From NCBI GenBank assembly GCA_030549175.1, contig JAUKUA010000001.1:7192001-7256000 (forward strand): a stretch of 64,000 nucleotides of DNA, read 5' to 3'. This stretch comes from Lasiosphaeris hirsuta. Its lineage: Eukaryota; Ascomycota; Sordariomycetes; Sordariales; Lasiosphaeriaceae. This document shows positions 22,438 through 34,023 of this stretch, piece by piece (position 1 is the stretch's first letter; each line of letters starts with the position of its first letter). A model generated the notes under the pieces. It had not been told where the DNA came from. It did no database searches and was given only the letters and a program-made list of their open reading frames with translations. A program made the translations under genes and the position numbers.

Positions 22438-24141
22438 GGCGGCTTGGGAGTTGCTTATGGGGTGCCGTTCCTAACCCGCCAGCGACAACCGTAACCGCCA
22501 TGTTGAATATTTAATTGACACGGAGCAAAAGCTTCTTGTCCTGTGTTTCTTTTTAACGAGGATGGTCTGTAGGATTAACCACATGTCATCCCCGACGTGG
22601 TGTTTGTTTTCTTTTTGCAAGGAGGTGGGATAGTTTTTGCTTGGATCGCCGCAAAACACACAACACGAGGCAAATTACGAAACAAGACGGAAGAGACACG
22701 GCGGGGTTTTGCACTAATGTCATGCATCTCACGTCCTCTATGGGCCTTTGCCTAGTTTACTTACCGATTTCCTCATGGAGCATGGCGTCGGGTCTGGGTA
22801 AAGGCGGGATTAGGCACTTTGGGGGTTTGGAGATTGGGAATGTCTTCTTGAAGGGGTGTGGAGAGATGTAGGGAGGTGAAGTCGGGGCGCCGGAAGGCTT
22901 TGTAAGATGGTTATTCTCTTCCGGTGTTGGTCGGTTGGCCGGATGGCGGAGAGACATATGAAGGTTGGGGAGGTGGGGCCTATGAGTTTCTCGTGGGTAT
23001 GATTTTGTGTTTCTCGTGAGTCGGTATCGGTTCGTCTGGCTGGCCGGGGCGGCTTAGGTTGGGCTTGGCTAGCAGTTGGCTCCCATGGGGAGTTTTTTTT
23101 TGGTCTTTTCACCCTTTTTTTTTTGTATGAATGAAGTTGAATGGAATACTTGGCTGGCGATGGCGGCTTGTCTTTTTTTCATCTCTCCTCGACTGGCTGG
23201 CTCCCCTCCCAGTGGGGGTTATACCCGACACCACCGCTGCCGTTGGCAGAAATTGGCAAGTTTGTCGGTAACAACGGGGAAGGTTTAGTTTGACTGGGTA
23301 TAGGAGCGGTTTACGTTGTCATCATAGATATTATTGGGGAGCGGATATGATACACTGGAGTAGGAGCAGGGCTGCACAAGCGAGGCCGGCAGAGAGAAAG
23401 TAGCGAATGAATACCCCTTTGGAATGGCAAAACCGCACTGCGTTAGGGCTGGGTTATGTATCTAATGGCATGGTGGGAGAGAGGCAAGACGTGATTTTAG
23501 GGATGCATTTGGATGACGATGATATAGGAATATCAGCTGGTGGTCGCTCACTAGCCGAAGCTCCCGATTCGAGATCAGCTGGGGCTGTGTGGAAGGGCTC
23601 GTTTGTAATCAACCTCCTTTTTTCTCCTGTTTTGTGAGACGACACCCTCGCAGGCCCATCGCTATCATATCCCAGCATGAAGGGAAACATGTCAATGGTG
23701 TCCCATCTTCCTTGGCTGTACTCTAACCATCTATCATATTCACCATCCTCCGCTCCTCAGCCCACTCCATCCATAGCTATTTTTTTACCCTTAACTAAAA
23801 TCTTCCACGCTCCATGGTCGGGTACTATCCTCCATTAGATACCTAGAAGCAATCAAAAGCATGTTCCATAAATATCCATCACCGGCCTCAACACAACTAT
23901 GTCCCCTGCTAAATACCTAAATCAGGCCCGAAAGAAACCCGATCCTAACACAGCCGAAATCCCAGCGCTTGATCAATCCCTTTAAACGTAAGAAACCCAA
24001 GAAAACCCAACATCTCCGAAGGTAGTCAGCCGGTACATGCAACAGCTCGCACAATGCAACATGCTCTCAACAAAATACAATGAATGATGCTTGCCCATGA
24101 TCCCTCATATCCTCAACTCCGGCCTCTCACCCCTCCTCTGA
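22438..24141. other. Convergent intergenic region
   Basis: About 1.7 kb between the 3' ends of csx2 and the checkpoint kinase. It contains T-rich and G-rich patches, for example the T runs near 23091-23130, and only short frames without family features. I see no gene. Two 3' UTRs probably occupy the ends. Confidence 0.55.
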
Positions 24142-26497
24142 TTAGCGGCCATTCACTTTCCCTTTCCCCTTGCCTTTGGCCTTCGCCGCCTTAGCGCCAT
24201 CCACGACGTCATCCTTGGAATAATGGCTCCCGGTATCATTCCCGTACAGTTCCTGGTCACCCTTACCGCCCAGCTCCATAAACTCGCGAGGATCCCGCTG
24301 GTCAGCGGGCCTCGGTTCTTTCTTGGGGGGTGCTGACGAAGCAGTCCCCTTATTCTTGGCATATATCTTCATTTCGGGCTTGTTCCCGCCCCGGGGACCC
24401 TATTGGTAACCTGGACCGTATTGATGGAGCTTAGCAGGGTGCGCTCCCTTGTGACGCCGCGGCGGTTGACATCTAGCCCAGCTACGCCGCTCACAAGGCC
24501 CATGGTGCTGTCGTTGACCGCCGTCGAGTCAGCTGTCATCCACGGATGGGCTAGGCACTGGTCCACTGTGAATCTCCTCTCCGGGTCAACAACAAGCATA
24601 GAATCAATCAGGTCAACTATGATGATTGTTAGCACAAGACTCTAATGCAATTTGCGTGTCATAACTTACGAGCCAGGTCCCCAACCGAATCCCAGTACGG
24701 GGAGGGATAGTCGAATCTGCCTTTCCGTATCTGTTGAGAAAGCGTATAGGGAAAGTCCCTTGTTGTGAGCTCGTCCGAGAACGGAGGGAACCCACACAGG
24801 CAGATATAGAGCACTACACCGAGCGACCAAATATCCACTGCCTTGGTATACTTGCGTTGCTTGGTCTCGGCAAGGATCTCCGGTGCCACATAGCTGGGAG
24901 TGCCGCATAGCGTTGTTGTGAACGACTCCTCTCCAATGATTTTGGCGAGGCCAAAGTCTGCGAGCTTGACATGCAAATCCTGATCTACCAGGAGAATATT
25001 CTCCGGCTTGATGTCCCGATGGACAATGTTGCGGTCATGCTGAGTTTATGTTAGCCATATACAGAATGTGGTCAGAGGGGTAGGCCTACCAAATATTTAA
25101 TTCCTTGGAAAAGCTGGACAAAAAGCTTCCGACATTCGCTCTCTGTCAGCTTTTGGTGCTTGACGATATAGTTAAAGAGCTCTCCCTCGGATGCGAGCTC
25201 CAGGACAAGGTATACTGCGTTCGACTCGTTGAAGGTATCCTTAAGACACAAAACATTCGGGTGGCTGACACCCATGAGTACAGCAATTTCTTGCTGCAGA
25301 CCCTCGTTCTTCGAGCGTTCTTCCACCCCTGGGGTCTTGGTAAACATCTTGACGGCATATTTCTGGCCTGTTGATTTCTCCACACAGAGGTACACCTCAG
25401 CGAAGTGGCCCTTTCCAAGCTTGTCCAGTGGCGTGTATTGTTGCAAGAAGGCGTTGGTGTGGCGGCTCTTGGGATACCGGAAAATGAACCGAGCCTTGTC
25501 GAGAACAGCAACCTCGTCTCCCTCCTGTAGCTCTCGCCGTTGGTTCCGCCCCACGATGGCCTCGTTGACAAAGGTTCCGTTCGCAGAGAGATCCTCAAGC
25601 ACTGCGACGGTGTCATTGCCCTTGTTCTCAGTAAACAGTAGCGTGTGGCGGTTCGAAACCTGCAAATCATCTACCACAATGTCTGAATTGGTCAGCCATG
25701 CGCCTATGGCGGGGTGCTTTGCGACAGATACTTACCACACTCAGGATGCCGTCCGATCAAGTAGCCTCCGGATGGAAGGCCACCATATATTTTCTGCTTA
25801 GTAAAGCTTTCTTCCTCCTTGACCAGTGCTCTCTGTCCCCGCTTCGCACCCCTCCTTGGCCCGGACGGAAGTGCTTCGGAGACCGTTTTGGTGGTAGGGC
25901 ATGATGTCCGCTTCCTCAAGACAACACAGCGACCACCGTGCCGTGTGTCCATGGGGAAGAGGTATCCCCACACACCCTCCTTGACCTCATCCTCAACATC
26001 CTCTGAGAGGGGTGCATTTGGGTCGATTTGCTGGCTGAATGGCTGACTAAACGCCTGGGTGTCTTGGGGCGGAGAGCTGAAGGCGTAGGCTTGGGAGAAG
26101 TTCTCGTCGCCGTTGCGGTGGGAGACTTGGCTGGGACGGCCCTCGGGAGGAGTTGCCGTGGCCTCCTTGACGAGCTCGCGGGTGTCGTCGCTGGCGTCGT
26201 GCGTCACAGGCGATGGGAGCTGTTGCCTGGTGGAGACAGGAGTCTTCTGTGGTTCGACTTGCGACAGACGCTCGGAGCGACGGGGTTTCTTGAATGATTC
26301 TTGCTCTTCGGCGGGGGAGCCCTGGAGTGAATGGATTAACCGACGGATCATGGCGGCGAGTATGACGCCATACAGCACACAGTTCGCATGAAGACGAGTG
26401 AGGTGGTGCGTGGAACACATATGGCAGGATATGGATATGGAGTACATACGCGAGCGCGCGGTCTCTTGAGATGGCTGCCTTCAGCGCGCGGAGCCAT
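24142..26497 (-). CDS. prd-4: FHA-domain checkpoint kinase (Chk2/Rad53/PRD-4 type), 3' end with apparent frame break
   Basis: Exons are 26497-26450, 26321-25736, 25682-25090, 25039-24670 and 24616 onward; introns are 128, 53, 50 and 53 nt. Continuous reading gives 614 aa, stopping at 24369. Residues 1-190 hold an SQ/TQ cluster (at least six SQ/TQ). An FHA domain lies at about 200-275 ([24 protein letters not shown]). The Ser/Thr kinase domain spans about 293-551: [16 protein letters not shown] lysine, [18 protein letters not shown]. These kinases are activated by ATM/ATR-type kinases on DNA damage; Neurospora PRD-4 also links damage to the clock. The frame then stops, but an adjacent frame (24399-24142) encodes a plausible conserved tail, MKIYAKNKG...[15 protein letters not shown]. 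One added base in the G/C runs at 24384-24399 would give 690 aa. A phase-0 intron 24494-24400 is an alternative. Confidence 0.85.
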
Positions 26498-27954
26498 GGT
26501 GGACAGAAAAGCAAATTAAGGTCGCAACAAGCGGCTATGAAGCAGTGCCCGGGCTATGGTAAGCAATTCACGAATTGGGGGCGTTGTGGGAGCAAAAAGA
26601 GGGTTGCTGGTGGTGCCTGGGATATGGAGCGAGGCCTCTCTTAGGGGGGGTGGAATGGCCTCAGGGATCACCAGGACTCATCACAGACAACTTCCAGGTC
26701 CTTGAGCTTGCAAAACTCGCGTCGCCTCTCCAGGTTGCCAGTGCCAGGGAAATAGGCTCCACCGGTCGGCCAGAGTTGCCCCCCAGTACCGCTGACTCAG
26801 GACGGTCCGTATATGATCCGTAGCACACCTGCCTTCTTCTAGCTCTCACTGCCCCAAGTGCCTTGGCTACTGCAGGGGCGGACCCCTGACGCGTGCTAAG
26901 GTGGTGGGTGCGTGTAGGGCTGGTCATGCCTGGTGTCCGGGGGTCAAGTGCTAGATCCACCGAAAGGGTGCTGTGACTCTTTCTCGTCAGCTGTCATGGA
27001 TGCCAGTCTTGCCAGTGACTCTTGCACCTTGCAGCATTTCCGTCTCGAATTTGGCCATTCAAACGACGTAATCTTTCAGGAAAATCATGATGAGAGAGAA
27101 TCGCTTAAGATGCCGTGCAAGGGCCTTGGGAGTCCAGCTTCAATGGTGTTGAGTTCCAAAACCCAGCCCCAAATCCCATTCTTTTATCGCTGCAAATGTG
27201 GCTTTGACACCTCCATCCGCAGCCGTTCCTGCGGATGATCCCTCACTTCAAGCTACCCGCTGCGCCTTCTCCATCCGATAGAAGCGGCAATGCAGGTTCC
27301 CAAACCTTACCGCACCCACCGAGCCAGGTTTGAACAACCATGGGGCACCTTTGGTCCGCCTGCTGAACGGCTTGATTCAACAGCTGATACTCGTACAATG
27401 ATTCCAGCGGATGATTGCCGACCATTCCCGCACATACATAACATGTGCTGCTTTTGATCTCATTGAACAGGTAAAGCGATTAGATGGACGGAATGGCAGA
27501 TGAAAGAAGTAACCAGTTTCATAGCAGTAATATGTCCGTCAGTGGTGCCTGCTTTCCTCGTGAAAATCAAAAGATGGAAATGAAGCTTCCCTCTGGTCTG
27601 TGTGACCCCGCCATGGGCTACAAAGTCGAAACAGATAATTGGACTCAATTAGCAGGGTTAGGGTTGTATGTGCTACTTCCCACGAAATCCCCACCGTTGA
27701 ATTCTCAAGCTGCCCCACACTTAACGTGGCTCGCCAAAAGTGCCATATTGGTGCTAGTGCCCTCCCACGTGATTCCCCTTTCAACCCACAATGATCGCAA
27801 CCAGCGCAAAAAAAAAAAGGCCTTTGAATGCGGGGCACGGATTAGGAAGGCCGCCAAGGGTGTCAACGAGGGAGGCACCAAGAAAATTACATAACCTCAC
27901 CCTTCGCCAACGTGTCACCGTCACCGATCTGACACCGACACTAAACTACCCACC
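26498..27954. other. Divergent intergenic region (checkpoint kinase / eIF3m promoters)
   Basis: About 1.5 kb between two divergent start codons. No gene or RNA is recognised. A 10-A run lies at about 27809-27818 in what is probably the eIF3m promoter. The two TTAGGG-like units near 27655 are too few to be telomeric repeat. Confidence 0.55.
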
Positions 27955-29284
27955 ATGGCGTCCCCTCAGTTGATCTTCGTCGATGGCAGCTTTGCCGAGC
28001 TGTCCCAGGAGATGGCCGACTACCTCCAGATTGGCGACCAGGTCCGGCCCTTCCTCGAGAAGGACCAGCGCGAGGAAACCCTGCAGGCCATCGTCAAGGC
28101 CTCCGGGTTCCTCAACTCAGTCCCCGAGAAGGAGTTCACCGCCGCCTACAACCTCCTCATCCACCTCGTCCTCCAAGCCAAGGAGCCCAAGAAGTTTTTG
28201 CCCACCATCTGCGGCAACCTCTCCAAGCCCATCACCTCGTCCCCGACCCACGGCTTTACCCTCGCCTCGGGTGCACTCAGTACCATCTTCAACCTGCTCG
28301 ACTACAAGAACCCCCTACGGTACAATGTCTTCATGCAGATCACCCGCTTTCTGCGCCAACACGGCCAATTTGACCTGCTCAAGCCCCGCCTGAAGAACCT
28401 CGACTTGTGGTTTGAGGAGTGGGATACCGATGAGGAGGACCAGCGAAAGCTGCTTGTAGAAGTCTGCGAGGCTGCTGCTGAGGCTGGTGACGAGGAGTAA
28501 GCTTCCATTGGACAATGTCAGAGGATGTAACTAACTGGAATGTAGGGAGTCGTACCACTACCTGCTCAAGGCCCTTGCTACCTTTGACCGCGATGATGAC
28601 GAGGAGATCAAGTCGGAAGAGGCTGCCAAGCTCTCGCTCCGTGCCGTCCGCTCCGCCATCTCTTCCCCGACCCGCCTCGACTTCCAGGACCTCCGCGTGC
28701 TCCCCTCGGTTCAGGCCCTGAGTGACTCGCACCCAATCTACTCGCAGCTGCTCGATATCTTTACCGAGCAGGACCTCGAGGACTACAACGACTTCAGAGA
28801 GGAACACGAGGGCTGGATCGAGAAGGAGAAGCTTGACCACGAGAAGCTGCAGCGCAAGATGCGACTGCTCACCTTTGCCAGCCTCGCCGCTAGCACACCC
28901 AACCGCGAGATTGCGTACAGCAGCATCGTGAAGGCCCTGCAAATCCCCGTCGAGGAGGTTGAACTGTGGGCCATTGATGTGATTCGTGCCGGGCTCGTCG
29001 AGGGCCGCCTGTCGCAGAGCAAGAGGGTCTTCTTGCTGCACCGCACAACCTACCGCGTCTTTGGCGAGAAGCAATGGAGGGAGCTCGGCACCCGCATCGA
29101 CCAGTACAAGATCGTCGTCGACAGACTCAACACGGTCGTACGGAAGGCGCAGACTGACTTCGAGCAACAGCGGGAACGCGATTTGCAAGAGGTGGAGCGC
29201 AAGCTCGCCAACGTCGGTATGGGTGGTGTTGGCGGCGGTGCGCGCCGCGGCCCATTGAAGCCTCGCACGGAAGACGACGACTAG
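27955..29284 (+). CDS. Translation initiation factor eIF3 subunit m
   Basis: Exons 27955-28496 and 28546-29284 encode 426 aa. The 49-nt intron has donor GTAAGC, branch AACTAAC and acceptor TGTAG, and joins DEE to ESYHYLL. The N-terminal half is helical repeats ([37 protein letters not shown]). A PCI domain spans roughly 220-385 ([37 protein letters not shown]). The winged-helix part includes [20 protein letters not shown]. eIF3m is part of the PCI/MPN core of eIF3, which recruits the 43S complex to mRNA. The start is the ATG in CACCATGGC, a strong context. The long antisense frame over this gene is a shadow. The convergent neighbour is the nucleotide kinase. Confidence 0.95.
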
Positions 29285-30034
29285 ACGGATAAATGAAAGG
29301 GAACAGGAAAACGGGAACAGGAACAAGACAAGAAAAAAGGAATTGGGGGTGTAGGGCGCGGGAGTCGTGACCTTTTTTAAAATCCTCCCTCTCAAACGGT
29401 TCTTTATGCTTCCAGGGCCGGAAATCATTCGAGGGGTTTTGCCTTGCTTCGGTTAGTTTTTTCTTCCCGCAAATCAAGGCAGATCCAACACATTTTTACA
29501 TGGATGGGTATGGATAGGTAGGTAGATATCCCGCTGTTTCGGTAGACAGGAGTGAGCGGTGGCAAAATCCTACAATTACTGGGAGTTTTTTTCATGGGCA
29601 AATGATGAATCTGTTTTTCATGATTCTTCTACGAGCCTGCTACTACAAATATTGCATTGCATGCATCGTCGAGGGAGAACGGGTGGCGGGATGGGCAGCC
29701 AACGTGTTCATATGGTGTGGTGGGGGAGCAGAGGGGGCGTGGAAGGGGATGGATGAATAGCAGTGGTAGATGATTGTAGAAATCCAAGAGAGGAACTGCT
29801 GCTAGTGGTACTGATATCAATCCGGGGCTGCTTCGCTGTCGAGGACACCACACGGAAAGCTGCATGCACCTAATGCTTTAGTGATGATTTTAGTATATGA
29901 GTGAAAAGCTGACGTCTCGAATAACTGCCAGACTGACCGAGTGACCGGCCAAACCTGCTTTCTACTAAGCTCTATGTACCATGAATAGCACGTCTATTAC
30001 CCGTTCCTCGCACTCACTCGTCCCGTCCTACGCC
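29285..30034. other. Convergent intergenic region (3' flanks)
   Basis: This lies between the stop codons of eIF3m and the uridylate kinase. It is rich in A and T on the eIF3m side, with candidate polyadenylation sequence (GACAAGAAAAAAGG). No gene is visible. Confidence 0.6.
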
Positions 30035-31355
30035 TCACAACTTGTCCCCCAGCGCCTTGGTCAGCTTAGCCTGCGTGTTCTTGTAGACAGCCTCGGGCGT
30101 GGGCGTGGCGTCGACCTTGACGACACGGCCCTCCTTCTCATAGTGGTTGACGACAGGCATGCTAGTCTCGACAAAGGTGCGGAAGCGCTTGCGGATGCTC
30201 TCGGCGTTGTCGTCGGCGCGGCCGCTGGTCTTGCCGCGCTCCATCAGGCGGCGCTCCATCTCGGCCTCGGGGCAGTCGTAGAAGAGGACGAGCTGGGCGG
30301 GGCACACAACCTCCTCGAACTTGAGGGCCTGGTCCATCTTGCGGGGGAAGCCGTCGATGAGGAACTTCTTGGAGGCCGGGTTCTGTGCGAGCGTCTCCAC
30401 CATGGCGTTCTCGAGCAGCTGCACAGTCACCTCCATGGGCACGATGGCCCCATTCTTGATGCAGTCCTTGATCAGCGCGCCGAACTGCGAGCCAGGGCGG
30501 TCCTGCTCCTCGCGCAGCAGGTCGCCCGCCGACAGGTGCTTGAAGCCGTAGTCGGCCACGAGCCGCGCGCACTGCGTGCCTTTACCGGCGCCGGGCCCGC
30601 CGAGCACGAAGAGCACCGTCACGTCAGATCCGGAGAAGGTCGGGGTCGGCTTGTAGGGCGCCGGGAGGCCGCCGGCCGCCGGGGCCGAGGGGAGGGTATA
30701 GCGGGCATTTCTGAGGGGGCGCGATGTTAGCTAGGATGTCGGCGCTTAGGGGGGTGAGGTTTTGAAGGGGTTGAGAGCCTCGGCTGGCGCTGGCTTGGCC
30801 GCATGTGGAGGACGTCTTGTAGTATGCAGTTGCACCTGGTACTGCCTGCCGTTGGATGTGAACGGAGCTGCGCCAGGAAACTGTGCTCTCTCGTCCCTTC
30901 CTCCATGCGTTGCCGACAGCCCACCCAGCCCAAGACCCTTCGTGCATATACCATGTCATCATCCGCTCACCTTTCCGCTGCTGGGATAGCGATATGTAGG
31001 CACCCGAACTCAGGACAATCAGGACGGCAAAGGGCCAGAACTTGATCTTGTTGTTGTTGTTGTTGTTGTTCCCTCGCGGGGGAGGACGGGGCGGCGGGGT
31101 CGAAGAGCTATAGGATCGTCGTACTGCAGAGGTGGAGGAGGCTGTCGATCGGGGCGACGGTCTTACGGCAGACTGCTGGAGCCGAAGACGGGACAAAACG
31201 GCTGACGAGGGCGAAGACGAGGACGAGGCAGCTCTTCGAAACAGCACAATGCTACAATGTGCGCTGCTCGGCGACTTTGATGCAGTAGAACCACTGACGG
31301 AAACAGTCAGTTTCTGACAGGCTTGGCGATGCGCGCCTGCTACCATTGGGTGCAT
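30035..31355 (-). CDS. ura6: UMP/CMP-type nucleoside monophosphate kinase with N-terminal anchor
   Basis: The catalytic exon 30710-30035 ends in a complete kinase: P-loop GGPGAGKGTQCARL, NMP-binding HLSAGDLLREEQ, NGAIVPMEVTVQLLENAM, FLIDGFPRKMDQA and a RGKTSGRADDN lid. It fits the Ura6 family, which phosphorylates UMP (and CMP/dCMP) with ATP. The conserved block has no ATG, so translation must start upstream. An upstream frame (31355-30971) encodes a Ser/Arg-rich presequence, a poly-Asn tract and one membrane segment (FWPFAVLIVLSSGAYISL), suggesting a mitochondrial or other membrane-anchored form. The clear donor GTGAGC at 30970 and acceptor CTCAG at 30711 do not join in phase; a 10-nt micro-exon at 30836-30845 would give 356 aa. 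The core is certain, the N-terminus is not. Confidence 0.85.
31048..31070. repeat. Trinucleotide (GTT/AAC) microsatellite
   Basis: About seven GTT units on the plus strand encode poly-Asn on the minus strand in the N-terminal exon of the nucleotide kinase, directly before IKFWPF. In-frame expansion would only change linker length. Confidence 0.75.
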
Positions 31356-32421
31356 GACGGCCTTTTGGTTCCTGTGATCGGGTCTGCACGATGACGACCC
31401 CTCCTTTTCTTCTCTGTCTTGCAGGCGGGTGTCAGCCGATCAGGTAATTGTCCGCTCCCTCGCAGGCTTTTCCCTTTCCGTGGTGCTTTCTGCGTTTTCA
31501 AATGAGCGACTTCCAAGTTGGTTTCACTGGGGACGGTAAACCGTGATAGTGACGGCGTCGGTGACGGCCGGGAATTTTGACATCTCAGGGGCAGGGGTCC
31601 TCGAGCTTGGGGCATCAACATGCCGAAATTGAACTTTGTCAAAATTGTTAGCGTCGACCGCTCAGCTGTAACATCACTGCCGCCAGCTGCCGTCTCATTG
31701 CCCTGTGGGTCATCCAACCCATCAGCTCATCTCCTCTCAGCTGCCGCTGTCAAACATCTTCTGTCTGTGCCTAGGCCGCCCTAACGGGTCTCTAACAGGC
31801 CTCACCCAGGGTCTCGTGTGGTATGTAGACAACATAAGGCTCTTTCCGCTTGCGACGAAGTCACACTCGAGCAAGATAAATGATCGAGTTAGCGCCGCCA
31901 TCTCGCAATCAGAGGGAGCCGCTGGTATTGCATTGCGCCAATTCAAACCCCCCTAGTCTTCGGCACGACGCTATCGACAACCCCCCTTCTCACAGAAATC
32001 AATGCAGTCGCGGTTCTTCAACTCAGACGATCAAGTGAATTGCCATTTTCAGCCAAAATCCTTACGTCTACCAGCTATGCAGCTTCATCCTCGCGTAATT
32101 CCACCACCCGCGTCCACAGTTTGCAGTTCCCAGTTCCACCAGCGGAATGCCTTGTCCCGCGTGTCCTCGTTATTGTACAGGGTCAGATTCCCAGCATTAA
32201 AATGTAGATTGTGCTTCCTCCCAGACGATTTGTCTCTCAAATGTCCATTTGCCTTTCCGCCAACGCCTCTGGTATTTCCCAAATAAAACAAAAGAGAGGC
32301 AAAAAATAAGAACCAGCCCAGCCTTTCTCGGCAGCTCAGCTGTCCCAATGTAGAAGTTTATATATAGCACCGCCTGTCACGCACTTTTGGCGCACAGCCT
32401 TCCCCCAGCCCCAGCTCCCGC
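31356..32421. other. Intergenic region (kinase promoter, MARVEL gene 3' flank)
   Basis: About 1.1 kb. The side near 31356 should carry the promoter of the kinase; the side near 32421 holds the 3' UTR of the four-TM protein. The frames seen (up to 125 codons) have no recognisable features. Confidence 0.55.
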
Positions 32422-34023
32422 CTACCGCGGCACATTGAAGCTAGTCTGTTGAGGAGGCGGGCTCTTGATGGCCTGGCCGGCGTAGGCGCCAGGGATTGGA
32501 ACAGACTCGTACTGCTGCTCGCCCGCGGCCATGGGTGCATGATCGTTGATTCTCGGTGCGGGCGCAGAGCCGGCTGGTGTCATGAGCCCGGCGGCCTTTG
32601 GTGATGATGGTGTGGCTGGGTTAGCCTTCGGTGGTGGTGCTTGCAGCTTGAAGCCAGCCTCCTTAGGAGTGAAGGACGACTGTGGGATAACCAGACGCTT
32701 GCCACCCGGCGTGAAGGGCGAGGGGCCGTCCTCGACGTCGCCGAGGTTTTGATATGTCGTGGGCGGGAAGCGGGGCGAAAGAGCGTACTGGGAAAAGGCG
32801 GGGGACTTGGGGCCGAAACCGGGTGTGTTCGGGGCGGACTGAGTTCGGAGTTGGGCGAGGTAGAGATCGGACCGGGCCTTGTCGCGCATGTCCATGGACT
32901 TGTGCAACTTACGCTTAGACCAGTATCGGTAAAAGACAATGCTGTACAGTGTGATGCTGATAATCTCGACGACGAGCTCAATGATGATGCAGATCAGGGT
33001 CCAGTTCTGTCTAAATGTTAGCACATAGCCCCCGAACGAAACTCGACAAGGCCGATTGAGCTTACCTGCAGACGGCAGACGAGTGCGTAGTCGACCTTAT
33101 CCTGGAAGAGGACGGAACGGTGGTTCTGAACGCAGGCCCACCCCCAGATATCCTGGTTGCCACTGTTGTTCCTGGTAAATTGCAGAACTCCAGCTGCCAC
33201 TGCCCACATGATCATGCTGAAGATGAACCATCCGACGGCGAACATGGTGTAGTAAACGCCAACCTTCTCCGCTCTCTGGTGACCGCCACGGCAATAACCA
33301 ACAAAGACCGATACGCAGATGAGGAGTGAGACGCAGGCGCAGGCGAGAACAACCTTCTGGGGCCAGGCATTGGTGTTGTGAGCCCAAGCAGGCAGACCGT
33401 TCATAGCGGGGAGGGCGCGGGTGGCGTTGAAGATGGCGAATGAGGACGAGATCATGGCCATGATAATCAGACTGCAGCTGAAGTTCACGCCACGCAGGGC
33501 GAACTTAGCCATCCGTACACGAGTCTTGATTTTCTGTGACATAGTTAGCCAATGCTCGCCGAGCTCCGGTTGCAGGCGCACTCACCAGATCTCTGGCCTG
33601 GTCCTTCTCAGTCGACTTCTCCCTCTTCTCCAAGTCTTCCTCCTCCCTGAAGGTCGGGCTCAGGGGGTTGTTAGTAAAGCCACGAGCCGGCGTGCCTGGA
33701 ACCTTCATTGCGCTCTTCAAGGGTGATTTAGGCGTCATTGGCATCGAGACTGATTCCCGGTTGGATCCACCGCCGATATAGCCAAAGCCAACATCTCCAG
33801 GTTGGGCCTGGGCAAACTCGGACTTTTCAGAGAAGGGTAGGCGCTGGGGGTCGATGGGCGAGTGGACCGATGTGGCTTCGGCGAACCGTGGCGTCCTCGG
33901 GGGCTTAGCCAGCGAGGAGGATGTGGAGGAGGAGCCGGCGGACGATGTCGAGCCTGCAGAGCGGGTGCGGGCTGGCGTGAGGTTGAGGGCGATCGGCCGC
34001 TTCTTCTCGTCTTGGATCGCCAT
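32422..34023 (-). CDS. Four-transmembrane MARVEL-like protein with disordered cytosolic ends
   Basis: Exons 34023-33586, 33533-33066 and 33006-32422 encode 496 aa. Introns of 52 and 59 nt have donors GTGAGT and GTAAGC, a GGCTAAC or TGCTAAC branch, and acceptors CACAG and GACAG. Residues 1-146 are Ser/Pro/Thr-rich, with many SP/TP sites that could be phosphorylated. Four hydrophobic helices follow: FSCSLIIMAMISSSFAIF, VVLACACVSLLICVSVFVGY, YYTMFAVGWFIFSMIMWAVA and LICIIIELVVEIISITLYSI. A charged cytosolic stretch (YWSKRKLHKSMDMRDKARS) and a Pro-rich tail complete it. The topology is that of fungal MARVEL-domain proteins, which associate with plasma-membrane or eisosome-type domains. The exact role is unknown. 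An in-frame ATG at 34053 would add 10 residues. Confidence 0.85.

Noticed and set aside
27655..27668. TTAGGG-like units resembling telomere repeat
   Set aside because: Only about two units, inside an ordinary promoter region between housekeeping genes.
28379..29428. 349-codon antisense frame over eIF3m
   Set aside because: Complement of a conserved gene; the product is compositional and its start lies in the 3' flank.
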